This document shows positions 37,003-45,838 of a DNA stretch of 64,000 nucleotides, piece by piece (positions within the stretch are counted from its first letter, which is position 1; each line of letters starts with the position of its first letter). The stretch spans positions 1,054,001-1,118,000 of the forward strand of contig NZ_JBBKAH010000002.1 in the NCBI RefSeq assembly GCF_037652055.1. Direction: 5' to 3'. The translations under genes and the position numbers were made by a program. The notes under the pieces are model-generated. The model was not told the DNA's origin, ran no database searches, and worked only from the letters and a program-made list of their open reading frames with translations. The DNA is from Pelagibius sp037652055 (lineage in GTDB: Bacteria; Pseudomonadota; Alphaproteobacteria; Kiloniellales; Kiloniellaceae).

Positions 37003-37323
37003 ATGAGCACAAGAGCTACCAGCGACGGTACGTTCGAGCAGGATGTCTTGAAGGCGCCTGGCCCCGTCCTTGTTGATTTCTGGGCCGAATGGTGCGGCCC
37101 CTGCAAGATGATCGCTCCTGCCCTGGAAGAGATCGCCGTGGAGATGGGTGGCCGCGTCACGGTCGCCAAGATCAACATCGACGACAACCCGCACACCCCG
37201 CAGAAGTATGGCGTGCGCGGCATTCCCACCCTCATGCTGTTCAAGGATGGCCAGGTCGCGGCCACCAAGGTCGGCGCGGTCGGCAAGGGCCAGCTGATGG
37301 AGTGGGTTGAATCGGTCGTCTGA
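37003..37323 (+). CDS. trxA: Thioredoxin
   Basis: A 106-residue thioredoxin with the canonical WCGPC active site (Cys31, Cys34), the cis-proline segment GIPTLMLF and the buried aspartate in VLVDFWAEW. It reduces disulfides in ribonucleotide reductase, peroxiredoxins and other proteins in the cytosol. It lies downstream of addA, a conserved alphaproteobacterial arrangement, has its own likely promoter, and is followed 104 bp later by a strong intrinsic terminator. Confidence 0.97.
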   Translation: MSTRATSDGTFEQDVLKAPGPVLVDFWAEWCGPCKMIAPALEEIAVEMGGRVTVAKINIDDNPHTPQKYGVRGIPTLMLFKDGQVAATKVGAVGKGQLMEWVESVV

Positions 37324-37427
37324 GGCCCTAAATGGATAGGGGTAACGAGGAAAAGTAAGGTTCCAAATACGGTTTCCCCGAAAAGTACCCCTAGAAGCGT
37401 ACATATCCCCCCAAAAGATGTTCCAGA

Positions 37428-37457
37428 CCCCGCCGGATCGCTCCGGCGGGGTTTTTT
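37428..37457 (+). terminator. Rho-independent terminator after trxA
   Basis: CCCCGCCGGA and TCCGGCGGGG form a perfect 10-bp stem with a 4-nt loop (TCGC), followed directly by six T residues. This is a textbook intrinsic terminator on the + strand. Confidence 0.93.
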
Positions 37458-37600
37458 CTTTCACCACAGGGCCTTAATCTGGTCTCTGCAGGACAGTCGC
37501 CTTGACAGAAAGGCGGCTGTTGTCGAAGGTCCGCCCTCGCGCAGAATCGATTGGTACGGACAATCGACAAGAACAACGATCAGGTCAGAGAAGGTCAGCC

Positions 37601-37990
37601 GTGGGAAAAGTGAAGTACGACTGCCTCAAGTGTCCGGGCTACTGCTGCTCCTATCCGAATATCCATTTGAAGGATTCGGATATCGAGCGCCTCTCCAAGC
37701 ACCTCGGCATGTCTGAGAAGGACTTCCGCAAGAAGCACACTAAGAAGGGCTTCAAGGAAGAAGGCGCCGCCAAGCGGCCGACAGTGCTCATCCACCAGGA
37801 AGACGAGCACTTCGGCAGCATCTGCTGGTTCTTCGACACCGACAAGCGCCAGTGCACGGTCTACGAGGGCCGGCCCGAGATCTGCCGCGAGTATCCGGGG
37901 CGCAAGCGCTGCGGATACTACGAGTTCCTGAAGTTCGAACGCGATGCCCAGGAAGATCCCGACTACGTCGCCATCACGAACAACTACTGA
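37601..37990 (+). CDS. YkgJ-family cysteine cluster protein
   Basis: A 129-residue protein with the zinc/iron-chelating cysteine cluster: CLKCPGYCC near the N-terminus, then CWFF, CTVYEGRPEICREYP and CGYY. This is the CxxCxxCC...C...C pattern of the YkgJ (CxxCxxCC) family. The GTG start at 37601 follows GAGAAGG. The biochemical role of the family is not established; metal binding is inferred from the cysteines. It converges with folC, leaving 6 bp between stops. Confidence 0.82.
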   Translation: MGKVKYDCLKCPGYCCSYPNIHLKDSDIERLSKHLGMSEKDFRKKHTKKGFKEEGAAKRPTVLIHQEDEHFGSICWFFDTDKRQCTVYEGRPEICREYPGRKRCGYYEFLKFERDAQEDPDYVAITNNY

Positions 37991-37996
37991 TGCGGC

Positions 37997-39322
37997 TTAG
38001 CCGTTCTCGCTCAGGACGTAGCCGGCGAGGTAGAGCGAGCCGCAGATGAGGATGCGGCCGGGCCGTTCTGCTTTCGCGACGATGGCCTTCACGCCGTCCA
38101 CGACGGACTCGACCGGCAGGGCGTCGATGCCGGCGGCGCTCGCATGGCCGGCGGCCGCCTCGGCGGAGAGGCTGGCCTGCTCACCGGGAATGCGCACGGC
38201 CTTCAGGCTGTGCGCGAAGGGCGCCAGCGCCTGCAGGTAGCCGGCGGCGACCTTGGTATCCAGCATGCCGTAGACGAGGTCGAGCGGACGGTCGCCCCAG
38301 TCCATCCGTGACCTGTCTTTCAAGGTCGCGGCCAGCGCCTCGCCGGCGGCGGGATTGTGCCCGCCATCGAGCCACAGCTCCCAGCCCTCGGGCAGGGCGT
38401 CCACGAGGGGCCCCTGGGTCAGGCGCTGCAGGCGGGCTGGCCAGCTTGCCGTGGCGATACCCTCTGCGATGGCGCGGTCGTCCACGCCGAACTCTCCCAG
38501 CAGCGTCGCGCAGGCGACGGCAAGGGCGGCGTTGGCGAACTGGTGCGCGCCGAGCAGAGACGGCCTGGGCAGCACGCGCGGGCCGGCCGCATCCTCGTAG
38601 CGGAAACCTTCGGACGTCGGCTCGAAGGTCCAGTCGCGGCCGTGGCAGAACAGCGGGGTGTCGATGCTCTGCGCGTGCCGCTCCAGCACGGTGAGTGTTG
38701 CGGGCTCCTGCGGGCCGACCACACAGGTCACCCCCGGTTTCATGATGCCGGCTTTCTCGCCGGCAATGGCGGACAGCGTCGAGCCGAGAAACTGCTGATG
38801 GTCGAGGGCGATGGGCGTGATCGCGGTGAGCCGCGGCCTGTCGATGACGTTGGTGGCGTCGAGCCGCCCGCCGAGGCCGACCTCCAGCAGAAGGATGTCG
38901 GCGGGCTCTTGTGCGAAGGCGAGGAAGGCGGCAGCGGTGGTCACTTCGAAGAAAGTGATCGGCTCCGGGCCGTTCTCCGCCTCGCAGCGTTCCAGGAGAA
39001 CGATGAGCGCCGCTTCGTCGATCAGGCCCGTGGTCAGGCGGATGCGCTCGTGGAAGCGCACCAAATGCGGCGAGGTGTAGACCTGAACGCGACGGCCCGC
39101 GGCCTCCAGCATGGCGCGCAAAAAAGCCAGCAGCGAACCTTTGCCGTTGGTGCCGGCGACGTGGACCACCGGTGCGAGGCGCGCTTCCGGATGGTCGAGG
39201 CGCTCCAGCAGGCGCTCGACGCGGCCGAGCGACAGGTCGATGACCTTGGGATGCAGGCGAGTCAGGCGGTCGAGCACCGCGTCACTGGTCTTGGCGCCAG
39301 TGGGTGGGGAGGCATCACGCAC
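37997..39322 (-). CDS. folC: Folylpolyglutamate synthase / dihydrofolate synthase
   Basis: A 441-residue Mur-ligase-family enzyme with P-loop VVHVAGTNGKGSLLAFL, ITPIALDHQQFLG and the C-terminal DGGHNPAAGEALAATL motif. It adds glutamate to dihydropteroate and then to tetrahydrofolates. The start appears to be GTG at 39322, which has no strong ribosome-binding site; conservation of SDAVLDRLTRLHPKVIDLSL right after it supports an N-terminus near there. It follows accD by 9 bp and is probably cotranscribed, the typical accD-folC pair. Confidence 0.93.
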   Translation of the reverse strand: MRDASPPTGAKTSDAVLDRLTRLHPKVIDLSLGRVERLLERLDHPEARLAPVVHVAGTNGKGSLLAFLRAMLEAAGRRVQVYTSPHLVRFHERIRLTTGLIDEAALIVLLERCEAENGPEPITFFEVTTAAAFLAFAQEPADILLLEVGLGGRLDATNVIDRPRLTAITPIALDHQQFLGSTLSAIAGEKAGIMKPGVTCVVGPQEPATLTVLERHAQSIDTPLFCHGRDWTFEPTSEGFRYEDAAGPRVLPRPSLLGAHQFANAALAVACATLLGEFGVDDRAIAEGIATASWPARLQRLTQGPLVDALPEGWELWLDGGHNPAAGEALAATLKDRSRMDWGDRPLDLVYGMLDTKVAAGYLQALAPFAHSLKAVRIPGEQASLSAEAAAGHASAAGIDALPVESVVDGVKAIVAKAERPGRILICGSLYLAGYVLSENG

Positions 39323-39331
39323 GGGAGGGCA

Positions 39332-40351
39332 TCACTTGCGCGGCGCGTCGCTCCCGCCCGGACGGTCGTTGCCGCCTTCGCCGAGGATTTCGGCGGCGGC
39401 GTTCTTCTGCTTCGTTTTCGGCGCCAGCGGGATCTCGACTTCCGCGTTTGCTTTGCGTGCGCCCTTGGCCCCACCCTTGATCGGCACGACCTCGGCGTTC
39501 GGTGTCTTGTCGCGCAGCAGCGCGAGAATCCTGACCAAGGTGTCGCGCAATTCGCCGCGCCGCACCACCATGTCGACCATGCCGTGATCGAGCAGGTACT
39601 CGGCGCTCTGGAAGCCCTCGGGCAGCGACTCGCGGATGGTCTCTTCGATCACCCGCTTGCCGGCGAAGCCGATGGTGGCCCCGGGCTCCGACAGGGCGAT
39701 GTCGCCAAGCATGGCAAAGGAAGCCGAGACGCCGCCGGTGGTCGGGTCGGTCAGCAGCACGATGTAGGGCAGGCCCGCGTCCTTCACCATCTCCACCGCC
39801 ACGACCGAGCGCGGCATCTGCATGAGGGACAGAATGCCTTCCTGCATGCGCGCACCGCCGGAGGCGGGAATGACGATCAGCGGCGCTTCCTGCAGCACAG
39901 CCAAGCGGGCCGCAGCCAACAGCCCTTCGCCGACGGCGATGCCCATGGAACCGCCCATGAAGGCGAAGTTGAACACCGCGATGACGGTCGGCTTGCCGCC
40001 CATGTCGCCGTGCGCCACGACGATGGCCTCGTCGGGTCCGTTCTTCGCCTGCGCTTCGCGCAGGCGGTCGGAGTAGCGCTTGCGGTCGCGGAACTTCAGC
40101 GGATCGAGCGGCACCTCCGGCAGTTCGATCGCCTTGAACTTGCCGCCGTCGAACAGCAACTCCAGGCGACGCCGGGCGGGGATGCGCATGTGATGGCCGC
40201 AGTGCGGGCAGACCCGCAGGTTGTTTTCCAGCTCGCGGTGGAAGATCATCTGGCTGCAGGAAGCGCACTTCTCCCACAGGTTGTCGGGAACCTCCGGCTT
40301 CTGCACCAGCGCGCGGATTTTCGGCCTGACGTAATTGGTGATCCAGTTCAT
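39332..40351 (-). CDS. accD: Acetyl-CoA carboxylase carboxyltransferase subunit beta
   Basis: A 339-residue crotonase-fold subunit. The N-terminal zinc ribbon has two cysteine pairs (CASC and CPHC, about residues 31-53). The acyl-CoA pocket is visible in GGARMQEGILSLMQMPR and LTDPTTGGVSASFAMLGD. With AccA it transfers CO2 from carboxybiotin to acetyl-CoA, the first step of fatty-acid synthesis. A C-terminal tail of about 50 residues, rich in lysine and alanine, exceeds the E. coli protein, which is common in alphaproteobacteria. It lies 35 bp downstream of trpA. Confidence 0.95.
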   Translation of the reverse strand: MNWITNYVRPKIRALVQKPEVPDNLWEKCASCSQMIFHRELENNLRVCPHCGHHMRIPARRRLELLFDGGKFKAIELPEVPLDPLKFRDRKRYSDRLREAQAKNGPDEAIVVAHGDMGGKPTVIAVFNFAFMGGSMGIAVGEGLLAAARLAVLQEAPLIVIPASGGARMQEGILSLMQMPRSVVAVEMVKDAGLPYIVLLTDPTTGGVSASFAMLGDIALSEPGATIGFAGKRVIEETIRESLPEGFQSAEYLLDHGMVDMVVRRGELRDTLVRILALLRDKTPNAEVVPIKGGAKGARKANAEVEIPLAPKTKQKNAAAEILGEGGNDRPGGSDAPRK

Positions 40352-40386
40352 CGCTCGAAAGGTCTCCGCCGGTTATGCAGGCAGGG

Positions 40387-41235
40387 TTACGCCGCGAGCG
40401 TGCCGCGCACGCCGTTCGCCAGGGATTCTACCAGGGCCAGCACCTTGCCCGCCAGACCCGGCTTGGCCCTGCCGTTCTCGTCCAGCTCCGCCTTCACCGC
40501 ATCGACGATGGCCGAACCGACCACAGCGCCGTCGGCGACGCCGGAGATCGCAGCGGCCTGCTCCGGCGTGCGGATGCCGAAGCCGACGGCGATCGGCAGT
40601 TCCGTGTGGCGGCGCAGGCGGGTGATCGCCTCACGCACGTGCTCGGTCGGCACCGAAGCGGTCCCGGTGATGCCCATGATGGAGACGTAGTAGACGAAGC
40701 CGCTGGTGTTGTTCAGCACCGTCGGCAGGCGTTTGTCGTCGGTGGTCGGGGTCGCCAGGCGGATCCAGTGGATACCGGCTTTAAGGGCCGGCAGACAGAG
40801 CTCGCTGTCTTCCTCAGGCGGCAGGTCGACGACGATCAGCCCGTCGACTCCGGCGACCTTGGCATCGGTGACGAAGCGCTCGACGCCGTAGCTGTAGATT
40901 GGATTGTAGTAGCCCATGAGGATGATAGGCGTGTCGCCGTCGTCCTTGCGGAACGCGCGCACCATGGCCAGAGTCTTCGCCAGCGTCATGCCGCCTTTCA
41001 GCGCCCGCAGGCTGGAGGCCTGGACCGGCGGCCCCTCGGCCATGGGATCGGAGAACGGCATGCCGAGCTCGATGAGGTCGGCGCCTGCGCCCGGCAGGCC
41101 CTTCACGATTTCCAGCGAGGTGTCGTAGTCCGGGTCGCCGGCGGTGACGAAGGTGACCAGCGCGCCGCGGCCCTCGGCCTTCAGCTTGGCAAAGCGCTTT
41201 TCGATCCGGCTCGCCGTTGCGGCCTTGGCGTTCAC
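40387..41235 (-). CDS. trpA: Tryptophan synthase alpha chain
   Basis: A 282-residue TIM-barrel enzyme that cleaves indole-3-glycerol phosphate to indole. The catalytic glutamate lies in DLIELGMPFSDPMAEGP, and the aspartate in GLIVVDLPPEE; IMGITG is the loop near the active site. The start is GTG at 41235, which overlaps the trpB TGA (GTGA). An upstream in-frame ATG would add 19 unconserved residues from inside trpB. It is cotranscribed with trpF and trpB. Confidence 0.95.
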   Translation of the reverse strand: MNAKAATASRIEKRFAKLKAEGRGALVTFVTAGDPDYDTSLEIVKGLPGAGADLIELGMPFSDPMAEGPPVQASSLRALKGGMTLAKTLAMVRAFRKDDGDTPIILMGYYNPIYSYGVERFVTDAKVAGVDGLIVVDLPPEEDSELCLPALKAGIHWIRLATPTTDDKRLPTVLNNTSGFVYYVSIMGITGTASVPTEHVREAITRLRRHTELPIAVGFGIRTPEQAAAISGVADGAVVGSAIVDAVKAELDENGRAKPGLAGKVLALVESLANGVRGTLAA

Positions 41236-42464
41236 AGTTCGACTCCCAGGGCCTTGGCGACGGTGAAAACGTCCTTGTCGCCGCGTCCGCACATGTTCAT
41301 GACGATGATCTGGTCACGGCCCAACTGCGGCGCCAGCTTGCGCACGTAGGCCAGCGCGTGGGCCGGCTCCAGGGCCGGGATGATGCCCTCAATGCGCGAG
41401 CACAGCTGGAACGCCTCCAGCGCCTCCTTGTCGGTCGCCGAGACGTATTCGGCGCGGCCGATGTCGTGCAGCCAGGAATGCTCCGGCCCGATGCCGGGGT
41501 AATCCAGTCCGGCGGAGATCGAGTGGGCATCGGTGATCTGGCCGTCTTCGTTCTGCAGCAGGTAGGTGCGGTTGCCGTGCAGCACGCCGGGGCGCCCGCC
41601 GGTCAGGGAGGCCGCGTGCTCGCCCGACGGGATTCCGTGGCCCGCCGCCTCGACGCCGAAGATGCGCACCTCTTTGTCGTCCAGGAAGGGGTGGAACAGG
41701 CCGATGGCGTTGGAGCCGCCGCCGATGCAGGCGACCAGCGCGTCGGGCAGGCGGCCCTCGGCCTCCATGATCTGCTCGCGGGTCTCGCGGCCGATGATCG
41801 ACTGAAAGTCGCGCACCATGGCCGGATAGGGGTGCGGGCCCGCCGCCGTGCCGATGATGTAGAAAGTGTTCTCGACGTTGGCGACCCAGTCGCGCAGGGC
41901 GTCGTTCATGGCGTCCTTCAGCGTTCCGGTGCCGCTGGTCACCGGCTTCACCTCGGCGCCCAGCAGCTTCATGCGGAACACATTGGGGGCCTGCCGCTCG
42001 ATATCGGTGGCGCCCATGTAGACCACGCAGGGCAGGTTGAAGAGAGCGCAGAAGGTGGCGGTGGCGACGCCGTGCTGGCCGGCGCCGGTCTCCGCGATGA
42101 TGCGGGTCTTGCCCATGCGCCGGGCCAGCAGGATCTGACCCAGAACGTTGTTGGCCTTGTGAGAGCCGGTGTGGTTCAGCTCATCGCGCTTGAAGTAGAC
42201 CTTGGCACCCTTCGCCGGGTCGGCGCCCTTGCGCATCTCCGCGGTCCAGCGCTCGGCGTAGTAGAGCGGACTCGGCCGACCGACATAGTGCTTGGCGTAG
42301 TAGTCGTAGTCGGCCTGAAAGCTCGGATCCCGGCGCGCGGCCTTGTAGGCCTGCTCGACGTCCAGGATCAGCGGCATCAGCGTCTCGGCCACGAAGCGGC
42401 CGCCGAAAATGCCGAAATGCCCGGCCTCATCGGGCCCGGCGCGGTAGGTGTTCAGCGTCTCCAT
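41232..42464 (-). CDS. trpB: Tryptophan synthase beta chain
   Basis: A 410-residue PLP enzyme that condenses indole with serine. The PLP lysine is in LNHTGSHKANNVLG, and the phosphate-binding glycines are in CIGGGSNAIGLF. Indole is channelled from TrpA, whose gene overlaps its 3' end. It starts at ATG 42464, 112 bp after the trpF stop; I saw no attenuator or T-box in that gap. Confidence 0.97.
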   Translation of the reverse strand: METLNTYRAGPDEAGHFGIFGGRFVAETLMPLILDVEQAYKAARRDPSFQADYDYYAKHYVGRPSPLYYAERWTAEMRKGADPAKGAKVYFKRDELNHTGSHKANNVLGQILLARRMGKTRIIAETGAGQHGVATATFCALFNLPCVVYMGATDIERQAPNVFRMKLLGAEVKPVTSGTGTLKDAMNDALRDWVANVENTFYIIGTAAGPHPYPAMVRDFQSIIGRETREQIMEAEGRLPDALVACIGGGSNAIGLFHPFLDDKEVRIFGVEAAGHGIPSGEHAASLTGGRPGVLHGNRTYLLQNEDGQITDAHSISAGLDYPGIGPEHSWLHDIGRAEYVSATDKEALEAFQLCSRIEGIIPALEPAHALAYVRKLAPQLGRDQIIVMNMCGRGDKDVFTVAKALGVEL

Positions 42465-42576
42465 GAGGGACGATCGTCCTTGTTCGCGTCACTTTTGGTT
42501 ATGTGGGCGGAGATTGCCCGATTAGGGCCGCCGCTGCAATGCCCGCAAGCCGCGGAAATCCGCCTTTCAGCGGCCG

Positions 42577-43224
42577 CTAAAGTGCCCGGCAGGCGTCCAG
42601 GAAGGCTCTGATTTTGGCGGGATTCTTCTCCCCTGGCGCATCCTCGACCCCGGACGAGACATCGACCGCCGCAGCCCCCGAAATGTCGACCGCGCGGGCC
42701 ACGTTCTCGGGGGTCAGGCCGCCGGCCAGCATCCAGGGCAGCGGCCAGGTGGTCCCGGCCAGGATCGACCAGTCGAAGGCCACCGCGTTGCCGCCCGGCA
42801 GGGCGTTCTTCATGTCGGCGGGCGGCTTGGCGTCGAACAGCAGGCGGTCGGCAACCGACAGGAAAGGTTGGACGGTCTCCCGGTCGCCGGGCTGGCGCAG
42901 CTTCACCACCTTCATGACCGGCACCCCGAAGCGCGCCTTCACCTCGCCTACCCGCTCGGGGCTCTCGGAGCCGTGCAGTTGAAGCAGATCCAGGGATACC
43001 GACTTCAGGATGGCCGCGATGGTGTCGTCGTCGGCGTCGACCAGCAGGCCCGTCTTCACCACCCCTGCCGGCACCAGGGCAGCCAGCGGCGCCGCCTCGG
43101 CGGGCGTCACCGCGCGGGGCGAGGGAGGATAGAACACCAGCCCGACGAAGGCGGCTCCGCCCTCCACGGCGGCGGTCATCGCCTCGGGCGTCGAGATCCC
43201 GCAGATTTTCACCTGGACAGTCAT
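42577..43224 (-). CDS. trpF: Phosphoribosylanthranilate isomerase
   Basis: A 215-residue (beta-alpha)8 enzyme of tryptophan synthesis. VKICGIST carries the catalytic cysteine, LLVDADDD the catalytic aspartate, LQLHGSE and MLAGGLTPENV the phosphate-binding loops, and VDVSSGVED the C-terminal signature. The ATG at 43224 is well placed; longer readings would run into unconserved sequence. It is first in a trpF-trpB-trpA-accD-folC string and lies 43 bp after the membrane-protein genes. Confidence 0.95.
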   Translation of the reverse strand: MTVQVKICGISTPEAMTAAVEGGAAFVGLVFYPPSPRAVTPAEAAPLAALVPAGVVKTGLLVDADDDTIAAILKSVSLDLLQLHGSESPERVGEVKARFGVPVMKVVKLRQPGDRETVQPFLSVADRLLFDAKPPADMKNALPGGNAVAFDWSILAGTTWPLPWMLAGGLTPENVARAVDISGAAAVDVSSGVEDAPGEKNPAKIRAFLDACRAL

Positions 43225-43267
43225 GCCGGCGGGATTAGCACCGCTCGGGCAGCGGGAGTCAACCGGG

Positions 43268-44041
43268 TCAGTCGAAGCGCTGGAGAAGGTCGTGGGCCGG
43301 CGCCGGCACCCAGCCGGTGCAGGTGCGAAATGCGACAACACAGAAGGCGAGGTAGAGCGCCTCCACCAGCCACATGTTGGCATGCCATAGGAGTAGGGCG
43401 GCGAAGGTTCCGGAATCGGAGTCGCTCAAAAGGCCGAGCAGCCAATCGATGCCTTCTGCGGGAAGGACGACGGTCAGTCCGATCGCGGCGAAGAGCGTGA
43501 AGGAGATGCCGCGCGTGTGCCGCCAGGCATGGGCGAAGCTGTAGGGCTCGTCGACCGCCGTTGCGACATATACGAAAGCAAAGCGAAGGCTGAGGTAGAA
43601 CAGCGGCATGAACAGCACCCAGTAGGCGAGGGTGGCCACGGCGTTGTCGAGCCCTAGTGCTCCCGACAGGTGGTGGAAGAACGTCAGCGGCAGGTTGATG
43701 AGCGAGAGCAGCAGCGCGTAGATGAGGAAGCGTCCATGCCGTGTCCCCAGCCGTGGAAATACCACGACGTCACCAGAGGTCGGCCCCAGCAGGAGGAATC
43801 GCAACCAGGCGACCGCCATGAGAGTCCAAGGCAACTCGGCGCCGAACTCCCACACCAGGCGGACTTCAAAAGTGTCGAGCAGGGAGGCCAGCACGGTGAT
43901 CAGAAATAGCAGGACGAACGGCAGCACCGTAACCTTCGCCAACGTCCCCAAGTTGCCGAACACGAGACGATAGGCTTCCGAAACAGTCGGCAGCAGCGGC
44001 AGCGGCGCCACGGCGCCGGATGGCGGTTCCGCTTGGATCAC
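43268..44041 (-). CDS. Multi-pass membrane protein, paralogue 3 of 3
   Basis: A 257-residue protein with about six hydrophobic segments. It shares an N-terminal pattern (LPTVSEAYRLVFGNLGTL) and the C-terminal FRTCTGWVPA motif with the two genes upstream. The GTG start overlaps the previous stop (GTGA), so it is translationally coupled. No enzymatic motif is visible. The array resembles the glycerophosphoryl-diester-phosphodiesterase membrane-domain or DUF975 type of helical protein only in topology. I do not assign a function. Confidence 0.7.
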   Translation of the reverse strand: MIQAEPPSGAVAPLPLLPTVSEAYRLVFGNLGTLAKVTVLPFVLLFLITVLASLLDTFEVRLVWEFGAELPWTLMAVAWLRFLLLGPTSGDVVVFPRLGTRHGRFLIYALLLSLINLPLTFFHHLSGALGLDNAVATLAYWVLFMPLFYLSLRFAFVYVATAVDEPYSFAHAWRHTRGISFTLFAAIGLTVVLPAEGIDWLLGLLSDSDSGTFAALLLWHANMWLVEALYLAFCVVAFRTCTGWVPAPAHDLLQRFD

Positions 44042-44856
44042 TCGAAGCGCTCCAGCAGTTCGCGGCGGTCGCGCCGCCAGCCCGTGAGTGTGCAGAAAGC
44101 GTGGGCCAGTACCGCACAGCTTAGCGCGTAGTAGAGATAGAACAGGGCGTTGCCGCCGATCACGACAAACCAGAATGCGCCACCATCGGAGACACCGTTC
44201 TCCATCTGCGCCGCCAAATCTGGGGAAACGGCTGCGATGATGACGCCGAAGACGGCCAGCAACAGCACCAAAGGCAGGGCCGTGAGGCAGTAGGCGATCA
44301 GGATGCGCAGTCCATTCCTCTGGGTGCGATGCCAGGACCCGCTAAGCCGCTGAGGTGCATCCAGGGCGATCCAAGGGGCGACGAAGCTGAAGCGGGCGAT
44401 CAGGTAACTGGCGGTGACGTAGAGGATGAAAATGAAGATGCCGAAGGTCACCGGCGAAGCTTGCGCTGTCTCCACCAGCACGACTTGGAAGAAGATCGCG
44501 GGGACGTACAACACGGTGAGCAGCAAGCTGTAGCCGACAAAGACACGGAAGCGCCGACCGATGGGGGGCACCAATCCCGGCCGCGCGGTAGATTCCTCCA
44601 ACAGCAGCCGGCGGAGCCAGGCGATCTCGAAGAGCGCAACGACGGCGGTGGTCAGGAAAAGTCGGATGACCGCGAGGGCGGCACCGGCGGCGTCTTCTGG
44701 CAGCGCGATATCGACCAGTACGGAAAGGCCGAATGGCACCGCGGCAGCTGTGGCAACAACGCCCAGGTTGCCGAAGGTGTCGCGATAGGCAGCCTTGGTC
44801 GTTTGCCAGATCGGCAATTTGGGGACGACGGCTTCTGCGTTCTCGAGGACGGCCAT
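44038..44856 (-). CDS. Multi-pass membrane protein, paralogue 2 of 3
   Basis: A 272-residue protein from ATG 44856, which has GGGAG about 5 nt upstream; an in-frame TTG at 44907 would add 17 residues. It has about six transmembrane segments, an N-terminal KLPIWQTTKAAYRDTFGNLG matching the neighbours, and an ending LTGWRRDRRELLERFE that parallels GWVPAPAHDLLQRFD of the next gene. Its function is unknown. A 105-bp gap separates it from paralogue 1. Confidence 0.7.
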   Translation of the reverse strand: MAVLENAEAVVPKLPIWQTTKAAYRDTFGNLGVVATAAAVPFGLSVLVDIALPEDAAGAALAVIRLFLTTAVVALFEIAWLRRLLLEESTARPGLVPPIGRRFRVFVGYSLLLTVLYVPAIFFQVVLVETAQASPVTFGIFIFILYVTASYLIARFSFVAPWIALDAPQRLSGSWHRTQRNGLRILIAYCLTALPLVLLLAVFGVIIAAVSPDLAAQMENGVSDGGAFWFVVIGGNALFYLYYALSCAVLAHAFCTLTGWRRDRRELLERFE

Positions 44857-44961
44857 TCGCTCTCCCAAACCTTCCTGCGCCGGCGGCAACCGGCCGATAA
44901 AATCCAACCGGAACGATAGCAGCGGGGCCTGAGTTCGACCACGTGAAAGACGGGAAAGGGC

Positions 44962-45834
44962 TCAGCCCTGGCGGTCGCCGCCGTCCTCCGGGCCGTTGTT
45001 GCCCCGCCTCACGGGCAGGTCGCCGCCGGCCGGTACCCAGCCGGTGCAGGTGCGGAAGGCCAGCGCGACGATGGTGTAGAGCACGGCCATCACCGCCATG
45101 GTCAGCGCTTCGGTGACCATTTTCAGCGACAGCGCGGCCATGGGCGAGATCTCCGGCGGCGTACCGCCTTCGGCGAGCCCCCCATCCCCTCGCTGCAGCG
45201 CCGCCAGGTCGAACAGCGAGATGCCGATGACCGCGGCAAAGAGCATGCTGGCGAGGTAGGCGACGGCGAGGAACAGCGGCAGGCCGGCGATCAGCAGCAG
45301 CAGTGTCAGGCGCATGCCCCCCTGGCCCTGGGTGTGGCGCCAGGCGAAGGCGAGAGTGTAGGACTCCTCCACTGCAGCTGCCGGAAACATGAAGCTGAGG
45401 CGGGCGGCGAGGTAGAGCAGGCCGAGCGCGACCAGCGCCGCCGACAGCGGCACGATCATGGTGATCACGGCGCCGAGCATAAGCAGCGCCGCGCCGATCA
45501 GCAGGCCGAGCGCCAGGAAGCGCCAATGGCGCCGGTCCCAGCGCAGCGCCGGCCGGACCATTCCCTGGGGTCCCAGCAGCACAATACGGTACCAGTTGAC
45601 GCCGAAGTGGGTGTAGGCGGCACAGGGCGCCAGCAGCATCAGCAGCAGGGTGAAAGCGTTCGCCGGAACGATCAGCGCGACCATCGTCGTTGCCGCCAGC
45701 AGCAGCAGGCCGCCCAGGGCGGCGCGGAACAGCAGCGGCGGGTTGCCGTAGGCGATGACGAAAGCGTCGATCAGCGTGTTGAGGATCGGCAGCGTCGCCA
45801 CCGCCTGCTGCGGCGGTTGGTTCTGTTGAGTCAT
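44962..45834 (-). CDS. Multi-pass membrane protein, paralogue 1 of 3
   Basis: A 290-residue protein with about six hydrophobic helices. It starts with VATLPILNTLIDAFVIAYGN, the same pattern as the two downstream paralogues, and carries FRTCTGWVPAGG near its C-terminus. The ATG is only 4 bp after the pyrF stop, so it is probably cotranscribed with pyrF. A central YTLAFAWRHTQGQGG segment recurs as YSFAHAWRHTRGISF in paralogue 3, which supports common descent. Its function is unknown. Confidence 0.72.
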   Translation of the reverse strand: MTQQNQPPQQAVATLPILNTLIDAFVIAYGNPPLLFRAALGGLLLLAATTMVALIVPANAFTLLLMLLAPCAAYTHFGVNWYRIVLLGPQGMVRPALRWDRRHWRFLALGLLIGAALLMLGAVITMIVPLSAALVALGLLYLAARLSFMFPAAAVEESYTLAFAWRHTQGQGGMRLTLLLLIAGLPLFLAVAYLASMLFAAVIGISLFDLAALQRGDGGLAEGGTPPEISPMAALSLKMVTEALTMAVMAVLYTIVALAFRTCTGWVPAGGDLPVRRGNNGPEDGGDRQG

Positions 45835-45838
45835 GCGC

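Noticed and set aside
42465..42576. Tryptophan attenuator or leader peptide before trpB
   Set aside because: I found no run of Trp codons and no alternative terminator/antiterminator stems in the 112-bp gap.
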